Origin: Deltaproteobacteria bacterium
GTDB lineage: Bacteria > Desulfobacterota > Desulfobaccia > Desulfobaccales > Desulfobaccaceae
Length of the DNA stretch: 6,472 nucleotides
Assembly (NCBI GenBank): GCA_016874895.1
Contig: VGSX01000211.1
Location: forward strand, 1 to 6,472
Direction: 5' to 3'
The position numbers and the translations under genes are program-made. Below are positions 1 to 5,116 of the stretch, piece after piece. Under the pieces are notes generated by a model. It had not been told where the DNA came from and did no database searches. It saw only the letters and a program-made list of their open reading frames with translations. How positions within the stretch are numbered: position 1 is the stretch's first letter; every line of letters starts with the position of its first letter.

Positions 1-255
1 CGCAATGATAATGCTCAAGGCAATGGCCGCCTCGGCTGCCGCCACGCCCATAATGAACAGGGTAATGATCTGCCCGATGGCCGGGTCCGGGGCCAGGAAG
101 CGGTTAAAGGCCATAAAGTTGAGGCCCGCGGCATTGAGCATCAGTTCCACGGAAATCAATACCGCAATGAGGGATCGCCGGGCCAACACGCCGTATAAAC
201 CGATGGCAAAAAGGAGCACGGCAACGTAGAGATAGGTGTGCAGGTTATCATACAT
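1..255 (-). CDS. nuoK: NADH-quinone oxidoreductase subunit K (partial, C-terminus beyond window)
   Basis: Small membrane subunit of complex I, related to MnhC/MrpC antiporter subunits, carrying part of the proton path in the membrane arm. Reading back from an ATG at 255 gives 85 residues without a stop before the window edge; the family is about 100 residues, so roughly the last 15 are missing. Three hydrophobic segments are visible (about residues 8-25, 29-50 and 60-85). The two intramembrane glutamates essential in E. coli (E36 and E72) correspond to E37 in SVELMLNAAGLNF and E75 in GVAAAEAAIAL; the loop between them is two residues longer here. The start lies 25 nt after the nuoJ stop and has a GAGGGAG-type ribosome site about 12 nt upstream, a rather long spacing. 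nuoL would be expected next. Identity is secure from the motifs and position. Confidence 0.95.
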   Translation of the reverse strand, partial: MYDNLHTYLYVAVLLFAIGLYGVLARRSLIAVLISVELMLNAAGLNFMAFNRFLAPDPAIGQIITLFIMGVAAAEAAIALSIIIA

Positions 256-280
256 GGTAAAATCTCGCTCCCTCGGGCTC

Positions 281-802
281 TTAAGATTCGGCGCTGCCGC
301 GACCGGCGCGGGCGTTGACGATGGCGCCCAGCATGGCCACCAGCAGAATCAGGGATATTAATTCAAAGATGAGGGCATAGCGGGTGAGGAGATAATGCCC
401 GATGGTGGCAATGGACCAATCGGTGCCCCGCACCGGGGCTGCCACCCAGTCTGTCTTCTTGACCAGCATACTCAGCATGAAATAGACCAGGCCGGCTCCC
501 AGGCCAGCGGCGGCCAGTTTTGCAGGCTTACGTGGGGGCCGCGGCAGATAGAGCGGTTCGGAGAGCATAATGGCGAAACAGATGGCAATACAGATGGCCC
601 CCACGTAAATGAGTATTTGCATCATTGCCAGAAACGGGCTGTTAAGATAAAGATAGAGGCCGGCCACCCCGAACAGTGATAAGGCCAACCCCAGAACATT
701 GTGGAAAATATTGCGTCCGGCCACGGCAATCAGGGCGCCGCCGAAGGTAACGGTCAGAATCAACAGGAAGCTGAGGTTGGCTAACGTAAAAAACCCGCTC
801 AT
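281..802 (-). CDS. nuoJ: NADH-quinone oxidoreductase subunit J
   Basis: Membrane subunit of complex I sitting between NuoA/NuoH and NuoK. The 173-residue product has five hydrophobic segments at about residues 8-28, 36-53, 57-80, 95-114 and 142-163. The third contains YVGAI (66-70), matching the conserved pi-bulge region of the family, and the last has the typical Phe-Glu (F146-E147) followed by LLVAMLGAI. The residues after YVGAI (CIAICFAIML) carry two cysteines where many homologues have a run of Met, Leu, Phe and Val. A basic, proline-rich cytoplasmic loop (about 86-95) separates segments 3 and 4. The ATG overlaps the nuoI stop as ATGA, and GGAGG sits 7 nt upstream inside nuoI, which points to coupled translation. 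Length is normal for the family (about 165-185). Confidence 0.96.
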   Translation of the reverse strand: MSGFFTLANLSFLLILTVTFGGALIAVAGRNIFHNVLGLALSLFGVAGLYLYLNSPFLAMMQILIYVGAICIAICFAIMLSEPLYLPRPPRKPAKLAAAGLGAGLVYFMLSMLVKKTDWVAAPVRGTDWSIATIGHYLLTRYALIFELISLILLVAMLGAIVNARAGRGSAES

Positions 803-1329
803 GACTCACCCTCCCCGCCTTTGGTCTCTTCGGTTTTGGCTTCCTCGGCCTCCGGGACCGGCGGCACTTCCTCCGGCAGGCCCAGGGCGCGTTGTTGCGC
901 CTGCAGCCGAGCAATAACATCTATGATCATATCCTGTCGCGAGAACCCGGCCAGGCGGTATTCGTCCGAAAACTTCAAGGCCTTGGTGGGGCAGACTTCC
1001 ACGCATAAACCGCAGAGGCTGCACAAAGAGTAGTCCAGGACATAGGTCACCGCCCGCTTCTTTTTCGTCCCCGCCACCTTGACCCCGGTCACGCTAATGA
1101 CGTTGGACGGGCAGGTGCGGGCGCAGTTCTCGCAGGCGTTGCACAGATGACTGCCAGTCTCTGGATCAATAATGAATTCAGTATGTCCCCGGTACCGGGG
1201 GCTCATGGTTAATTTTTCCCGGGGATACTGGACCGTGACGATGGGTTTTACAAAATAGCGGATCGTCACCCCCAAGCCCGCCAACAAGCTCCAGAATCCG
1301 ATCAGGGTGTCCTTGATAAACGCCGTCAT
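799..1329 (-). CDS. nuoI: NADH-quinone oxidoreductase subunit I (8Fe-8S ferredoxin-like)
   Basis: Peripheral-arm subunit that passes electrons through clusters N6a and N6b to N2 in NuoB. From the ATG at 1329 the protein has 176 residues. Two CxxCxxCxxxCP motifs are complete: Cys 63, 66, 69, 73 and Cys 103, 106, 109, 113. The N-terminal amphipathic stretch (about 4-26) ahead of VQYPREKL is typical of the subunit's membrane-facing helix. The end (about 150-176) is a Pro/Glu/Lys/Thr-rich low-complexity tail that adds no known domain. A GTG at 1335 is in frame, but the AAAAAGG ribosome site is only 3 nt from it and 9 nt from the ATG, so I chose the ATG. In this operon it follows nuoH directly and overlaps nuoJ by 4 nt. 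All cluster ligands are present, so there is no sign of decay. Confidence 0.96.
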   Translation of the reverse strand: MTAFIKDTLIGFWSLLAGLGVTIRYFVKPIVTVQYPREKLTMSPRYRGHTEFIIDPETGSHLCNACENCARTCPSNVISVTGVKVAGTKKKRAVTYVLDYSLCSLCGLCVEVCPTKALKFSDEYRLAGFSRQDMIIDVIARLQAQQRALGLPEEVPPVPEAEEAKTEETKGGEGES

Positions 1330-1338
1330 TGCCACAAA

Positions 1339-1345
1339 CCTTTTT
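1339..1345 (-). promoter_or_regulatory. Ribosome binding site that decides the nuoI start
   Basis: On the minus strand the leader reads AAAAAGG, then TTT, then GTG GCA ATG. Spacing from AAGG is 3 nt to the GTG at 1335 and 9 nt to the ATG at 1329. Only the second is in the usual range, which favours the ATG. The effect on the protein is two residues. Confidence 0.6.
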
Positions 1346-1391
1346 ATGTATACAGTAGAATCATTAAGTTAAGCGAATCGCCGGGAACTTG

Positions 1392-2354
1392 CTAAAATAT
1401 CTTGATGGCCAGGGCCGTCAGGATTAAATTCGCCAGGGACAAGGGAATCAAAATCTTCCACCCCAGGGTGATGAGCTGGTCGAAGCGCAGCCGGGGGAAA
1501 GTCCAGCGGAACCACATCATCAGGAAGATGATGGCATACACCTTGAGCAGGAACCACACCAGGGGCGGCAGGATGGGGCCCCGCCAGCCACCCAGGAAGA
1601 GAACCGTGGCCACTGCCGACACGATAAACATGTTGGTATATTCCGCCAGGAAAAAGATGGCGAAGCGCATACCCGAATATTCCGTATGGAACCCGGCCAC
1701 CAGTTCCGACTCCGCTTCAGGGATGTCAAAAGGGGCCCGGTTGGTCTCCGCGGTACCGCAGATAATAAAAAGAATAAAGGCCAGGGGTTGGAATAGGACG
1801 TTCCACACCGTGGCTTGATAGGCCACGATATCCGTCAGTTTTAAAGAGCCCACCATGATAATCACGCTCATGGCCGTAATGAGCAGGGGAATTTCATAGG
1901 CGATGGTCTGGGCCACGGAACGAATAGCGCCCAGGAGGGAGTACTTGTTGTTGGATGACCAGCCAGCCATGAGAATGGCCAGCACCGCCATGGTGCTGAA
2001 AGCGAAGATCAGCAGGATGCCGACGTTGAGATCTCGGATCAGCAGGGTGGGCGAAAAGGGGATGACGATGAAACTGACCAGAACCGGCAGGAACATGACG
2101 ATGGGAGCCAGCAGATAAATCAGCTTGTCTGCATCCTCCGGCGTTATGAGCTCTTTGCCGATTAATTTCAAGGCGTCGGCGATAGTCTGCAGGGCGCCGT
2201 GGAACCCTACTTCCATGGGGCCGGGCCGGAGCTGGATGTGAGCCGACACCTTCCGCTCCATCCAGATGAGAAACAGGGCGTTGATGGACACCAGACCGAT
2301 CACCCCGATCAGGCTTATCCCAATTCTCGCCCCTTCGGCTAATAGGAACTGCAT
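1392..2354 (-). CDS. nuoH: NADH-quinone oxidoreductase subunit H
   Basis: Membrane subunit that forms most of the quinone-access chamber with NuoB and NuoD and links it to the proton channel. The 320-residue product has about eight hydrophobic segments. Family landmarks are all present: E33-R34-K35 at the end of the first segment, the RPGP loop (43-46) and IADALKLIGKE (58-68), the GWSSNNKYSLLGAIRS loop (131-146), YEIPLL (153-158), and the long acidic quinone-chamber loop at 202-228, which begins AETNRAPFDIPEAE and continues with E217 and E225. The start at 2354 has GGTGAGGG 7 nt upstream. It follows nuoD after 73 nt, where many bacteria instead have nuoE, nuoF and nuoG. The next gene, nuoI, starts 62 nt downstream. 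Confidence 0.97.
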   Translation of the reverse strand: MQFLLAEGARIGISLIGVIGLVSINALFLIWMERKVSAHIQLRPGPMEVGFHGALQTIADALKLIGKELITPEDADKLIYLLAPIVMFLPVLVSFIVIPFSPTLLIRDLNVGILLIFAFSTMAVLAILMAGWSSNNKYSLLGAIRSVAQTIAYEIPLLITAMSVIIMVGSLKLTDIVAYQATVWNVLFQPLAFILFIICGTAETNRAPFDIPEAESELVAGFHTEYSGMRFAIFFLAEYTNMFIVSAVATVLFLGGWRGPILPPLVWFLLKVYAIIFLMMWFRWTFPRLRFDQLITLGWKILIPLSLANLILTALAIKIF

Positions 2355-2385
2355 TGCTATACCCTCACCATATCAGAATCCGGGA

Positions 2386-2401
2386 TGGCGCTCCGGCGCC
2401 A
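2386..2401 (-). other. Short hairpin in the nuoD-nuoH spacer
   Basis: A 6-bp perfect G+C-rich stem (TGGCGC with GCGCCA) closes a 4-nt loop, CGGA as transcribed. It lies in the only sizeable internal gap of the operon (2355-2427), 31 nt before the nuoH start. No T run follows it, so it is not a normal intrinsic terminator. It may stabilise or set a processing end in the polycistronic mRNA, but such small stems also occur by chance. Confidence 0.35.
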
Positions 2402-2427
2402 GCAGCTTTATGCCGCCTGCCCCGGCG

Positions 2428-3543
2428 CTAACGGTCAATATCCGGAATCACCAGATCAAGGGAGCCCAAAATGGCCACCGCATCGGCCACCATGACATCT
2501 TGAAAGAGCTCCGGCATGACGCTCAGGTTGGAAAAACACGGCACCCGGAGTTTCAGCCGATAAGGTTTCACGTCGCCTTTGCTCACCAGATAAATGCCGA
2601 ACTCGCCCCGGGCGGTTTCCACCGCGGTATATACTTCACCTTCTGGCGGCTTCAGGCGCTTGGGCACCTTTTCCGCCATGATGGGGCCTTCCGGAAGTTT
2701 ATCCAGGGCCTGTTCGATGATCCGGAGGCTCTGTTCCATTTCCTGCAACCGCACCACGTACCGATCCAGGACATCGCCCCGCTCCCCCAGGGGGATTTCG
2801 AAATCGAACAGGGGATAAACCGAAAAAGGTTCGCTCTTGCGGATATCGTACGGAATGCCGCTGCCCCGCAGGTTCGGCCCGGTGACCCCGTATTTCAGGG
2901 CCTGCTCCGGCGTCATGATACCCACATCCCGGGTCCGGTTGATGAAGATGACATTTTTGGTCACCAGGGTGTCATAGTCGTTCCAGCGGCTCCGCAGGCG
3001 GGAAATGAAGGCTCGGGTACCGGCAATGAATTCCTCGTCCACATCCACCGGGACCCCGCCGAAACGATAAAAGCAGTAGGTCAGGCGGGAGCCCGTAATC
3101 CGGTCCAGGAGATCCAGGATATGTTCCCGGTCATCGAAGCAATAGAGAAAGGGCGTAAAGGCCCCCAGGTCCAGGAGGTAGGCTCCGAACCAGAGCAGGT
3201 GGGAGGAAATCCGGTTGAGCTCGCTGGTGATCACCCGGATAAACTCCGCCCGCTCCGGGACCTGGATGCCGGTGAGTTTCTCCACTGCCATGCAGTAGCA
3301 TTGGTTGTAAGCCAGGGCATGGAGATAATCCACCCGGCCCATGTTGGGCAGATACTGTTGATAGGTCCGCAGTTCCGCCATTTTCTCGTGGGCCCGATGG
3401 CCGTAGCCGATGATCGGCTCGGAGTTGGCGATGAACTCGCCGTCCATCTCCAGCACGACCCGCAAAACCCCATGGGTTGCGGGATGCTGCGGCCCCAGAT
3501 TCAAATAAAAGGTTTTTTCCTCAATCCCTTTTTCCAGCATCAT
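2428..3543 (-). CDS. nuoD: NADH-quinone oxidoreductase subunit D (49 kDa, quinone site)
   Basis: Peripheral-arm subunit that with NuoB forms the quinone-reduction site; it descends from the [NiFe]-hydrogenase large subunit. The 371-residue product is a stand-alone NuoD, not fused to NuoC, and slightly shorter than many homologues (about 390-420). GPQHPATHGVLR begins at residue 17. H24 and Y73 are 49 residues apart, matching Thermus Nqo4 H38 and Y87, which contact the quinone head. VEKLTGI and the VPERAEFIRVI region (about 95-106) are typical, and the end IPDIDR is the normal C-terminus. The hydrogenase nickel-ligand CxxC pairs are absent, so this is complex I rather than a group 4 hydrogenase. 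After GY at 46-47 it reads GHRAHEKMAE where many homologues have HRGIEK or HTGIEK. Translation starts at tandem ATGATG, 1 nt after the nuoC TAA, with only a weak ribosome site, implying coupling to nuoC. Confidence 0.97.
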   Translation of the reverse strand: MMLEKGIEEKTFYLNLGPQHPATHGVLRVVLEMDGEFIANSEPIIGYGHRAHEKMAELRTYQQYLPNMGRVDYLHALAYNQCYCMAVEKLTGIQVPERAEFIRVITSELNRISSHLLWFGAYLLDLGAFTPFLYCFDDREHILDLLDRITGSRLTYCFYRFGGVPVDVDEEFIAGTRAFISRLRSRWNDYDTLVTKNVIFINRTRDVGIMTPEQALKYGVTGPNLRGSGIPYDIRKSEPFSVYPLFDFEIPLGERGDVLDRYVVRLQEMEQSLRIIEQALDKLPEGPIMAEKVPKRLKPPEGEVYTAVETARGEFGIYLVSKGDVKPYRLKLRVPCFSNLSVMPELFQDVMVADAVAILGSLDLVIPDIDR

Positions 3544-3544
3544 C

Positions 3545-3985
3545 TTAACTGCTCGCCACGAAATCTTTTAATAATGGATGAAAATCGGCATCTTCCGGCA
3601 GAATGAGGTTCTTCAGGTTCGGATGTCCCGCAAAGGTTATGCCGAACATCTCGAACACTTCCCGCTCAAACCAGTCCGCCCCGGGATAAACATGGCTGAT
3701 GGTGGGCGCCGCCGCCCCTTTGGCCAGCGGGGCATGCACCACCAGGCGGCACAACTGATAAAACGAGGCAAAATGGTAGACCAGTTCCAGGGATTCCACC
3801 AGATCCAGGGCCGTTAGGGAGGCCAGGTAAAACTTCTGCTCCAGCATGGCTGCGGCCACGGCCGGCATCTGCTCCGGAACGGCCTCGGCCCGGACATGAC
3901 AGCCGGTGGCGGCGTAGTCCAGTTCCGTCAGTTTGTCAGCCCCGAGAATGGCTTCCAGGCTCGGGATAATGATTGGAGAGGTCAT
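3545..3985 (-). CDS. nuoC: NADH-quinone oxidoreductase subunit C (30 kDa)
   Basis: Structural subunit of the peripheral arm that packs against NuoD and NuoB; it binds no cofactor. The 146-residue product is a short, stand-alone form. The family signature is intact near the end: YPGADWFEREVFEMFGI at residues 100-116, followed by GHPNLKNLILPEDADFHPL (120-138) and the LKDF end. The first 95 residues are more variable but have the expected position for the alpha/beta domain. AAGGAAG lies 10 nt ahead of the ATG, inside the end of nuoB, whose stop is 1 nt away. nuoB, nuoC and nuoD are separate genes here, unlike the nuoCD fusion of enterobacteria. Confidence 0.96.
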   Translation of the reverse strand: MTSPIIIPSLEAILGADKLTELDYAATGCHVRAEAVPEQMPAVAAAMLEQKFYLASLTALDLVESLELVYHFASFYQLCRLVVHAPLAKGAAAPTISHVYPGADWFEREVFEMFGITFAGHPNLKNLILPEDADFHPLLKDFVASS

Positions 3986-3986
3986 A

Positions 3987-4475
3987 TTATCTGAACTTCC
4001 TTAAGCGCGGTCGGTTGGTTATCTTTTCTTCCAATTGCAGAATGCCTTCGATCAGACCCTCAGGCCGGGGCGGGCAGCCGGGGACATAAACATCCACCGG
4101 GATAATCAGGTCAGCTCCCGGCACGATGGCATACTGGCCCTCATACATAAAAGGCCCCCCGGAGATGGCGCAATTGCCCATGGCAATGACCCACTTGGGG
4201 GCCGGCATCTGATCATACAGGCGCTCCACCGCCGGGGCCATTTTCTTGGAGATGGTGCCGGCCACGATCATCAGGTCGGACTGACGCGCCGAAGGCCGGA
4301 ATACCCCGGCCCCGAAGCGGTCCAGATCAAAACGCGCCGCCCCCGCGGCCATCATCTCTATGGCGCAGCAGGCCAACCCAAAGGTCATGGGCCAGAGCGA
4401 ATTGGCCCGGCATAGGTTTAATACTTCCTCCAGAACCGCCAAATGAATCAGCGGCTCTCCGGTTTTCTTTTCCAC
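3987..4475 (-). CDS. nuoB: NADH-quinone oxidoreductase subunit B (cluster N2)
   Basis: Holds N2, the last iron-sulfur cluster before quinone. All four ligands are visible in the 162-residue product: the tandem C36-C37 in FGLACCAIEMM, C102 in MGNCAISGGPF and C134 in VPGCPPRPE. The stretch RFGAGVFRPSARQSDLMIVAGT (53-74) is the typical quinone-pocket region. The start is GTG at 4475, preceded by AGGGGGG with 7 nt spacing, a workable but imperfect ribosome site. The start lies 28 nt inside nuoA, so it is probably translated by coupling. No better in-frame start precedes the conserved NSLWPMTFGLACC region. Length is in the normal range (about 155-190). Confidence 0.97.
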   Translation of the reverse strand: MEKKTGEPLIHLAVLEEVLNLCRANSLWPMTFGLACCAIEMMAAGAARFDLDRFGAGVFRPSARQSDLMIVAGTISKKMAPAVERLYDQMPAPKWVIAMGNCAISGGPFMYEGQYAIVPGADLIIPVDVYVPGCPPRPEGLIEGILQLEEKITNRPRLRKFR

Positions 4476-4840
4476 TCAAAAACCCCCCTGCACCAGGCAT
4501 AAACGATTACCAGGGATATAATGCCGATGAATAAAACAATCTCGATGAAATCCCGCCACATATATCCTTCGCCAAAGGCCAGCAGCACCGGGAACAGAAA
4601 AATCACATCCACATCGAAGGCCAGAAAGATTAAGGCGAAAAGATAATAAATAACGCTTACTTGTACCCAGGCGCTGCCATAGGTGGCGATGCCGCACTCG
4701 TAAATTTCGCTGCGAGTGGGACCAAAACTGCGCGGCGCCACGAAGTGGGCGAGAATCAATGGCCCCAAGGCAAACAGGGCGCCCACAATCAAAAAAATGA
4801 GCACGTAGCCGTAGTCAGTGAGAACCGAATAAATTTCCAC
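4448..4840 (-). CDS. nuoA: NADH-quinone oxidoreductase subunit A
   Basis: Membrane subunit at the junction with the peripheral arm; first gene of the operon. From GTG at 4840 it has 130 residues and three hydrophobic segments (about 10-34, 62-88 and 98-116). YECGI (47-51) in the first loop and FDVDVIFLFP (75-84) in the second segment identify the family. The second acidic residue of the FDVE motif, Glu in E. coli (E81), is Asp here (D78). Start choice: an ATG at 4852 has no ribosome site upstream, while GGAGG (4846-4850) is 5 nt before the GTG, so I prefer the GTG; the ATG form would have 134 residues. The frame stays open to an ATG at 4924, but that extension contains a strong promoter (4892-4920) and does not look like family sequence. 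The 3' end overlaps nuoB by 28 nt. Confidence 0.93.
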   Translation of the reverse strand: MEIYSVLTDYGYVLIFLIVGALFALGPLILAHFVAPRSFGPTRSEIYECGIATYGSAWVQVSVIYYLFALIFLAFDVDVIFLFPVLLAFGEGYMWRDFIEIVLFIGIISLVIVYAWCRGVFEWKRKPESR

Positions 4841-4845
4841 CTGCA

Positions 4846-4850
4846 CCTCC
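4846..4850 (-). promoter_or_regulatory. Ribosome binding site that decides the nuoA start
   Basis: A GGAGG core, read on the minus strand, lies 5 nt before an in-frame GTG at 4838-4840. It overlaps the first codons of the alternative ATG start at 4852, which itself is preceded by GCCCTGCGTGG with no useful match to the 16S tail. This supports the GTG but cannot exclude the ATG. Confidence 0.5.
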
Positions 4851-4891
4851 ATCCACGCAGGGCTTTGAGCATTGTGAAAAACTTCATTAAC

Positions 4892-4920
4892 GATATAGCA
4901 AGCCTCCCCCCCCTTGTCAA
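4892..4920 (-). promoter_or_regulatory. Sigma-70-type promoter of the nuo operon, with a G8 run in the spacer
   Basis: On the minus strand there is a perfect -35 TTGACA (4915-4920), a 17-nt spacer, and -10 TATATC (4892-4897) preceded directly by TGC, an extended -10 signature. Transcription would begin near 4885, giving a leader of about 45 nt to the GTG start of nuoA. The -10 lacks the usual final T, so strength rests on the -35 and the extension. The spacer contains eight consecutive G (4906-4913). The site lies between the msrAB terminator and nuoA, exactly where an operon promoter is expected. Confidence 0.65.
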
Positions 4921-5064
4921 GCATCTTAATCCATGCCGGACACTTTTATTTTTCGTGAATAATTTCTACTATTGTGCTGGGGGGTGCCAAAAAGACGAAA
5001 AAAGGTTTGATTAGTGCAGGAAAAATTTTTTTATTACCGCAAACCCCCGTAAGGACACTGCCCC

Positions 5065-5102
5065 AAAAAAATCCGGATGGCTGCTCCTGCGAGCCATCCG
5101 GA
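5065..5102 (-). terminator. Intrinsic terminator of the msrAB gene
   Basis: A perfect 11-bp stem (TCCGGATGGCT at 5092-5102 as transcribed, pairing with 5072-5082) encloses a 9-nt loop and is followed on the minus strand by seven T (5065-5071). It begins 14 nt after the msrAB stop codon. The plus-strand side has no T run, so it acts in one direction. It separates msrAB from the nuo operon. Confidence 0.9.
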
Positions 5103-5116
5103 AAGGGGACAAAGTA

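Noticed and set aside
2428..3543. NuoD and NuoB as subunits of a group 4 membrane hydrogenase or formate hydrogenlyase
   Set aside because: The nickel-binding CxxC pairs at both ends of the large subunit are absent, the quinone-site His and Tyr are present, and nuoA, nuoJ and nuoK are part of the operon, as in true complex I.
2266..3606. Long open frame of 446 codons on the plus strand opposite nuoD and the start of nuoH
   Set aside because: It is longer than nuoD itself, but it spans two well-supported genes and their spacer, is rich in His, Pro, Gln and Arg without recognisable motifs, and looks like a mirror frame caused by the codon bias of nuoD.
4975..4988. Sigma-54-like TGGCAC...GC on the minus strand between the terminator and the nuo promoter
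   Set aside because: The GG and GC dinucleotides are 9 nt apart instead of the required 10, and the TTGC part is missing.
5061..5108. Longer terminator stem using CCCC (5061-5064) and GGGG (5105-5108)
   Set aside because: Pairing these would need unequal internal loops of seven A and two A and would sequester the T run; the 11-bp stem plus seven T already explains termination.
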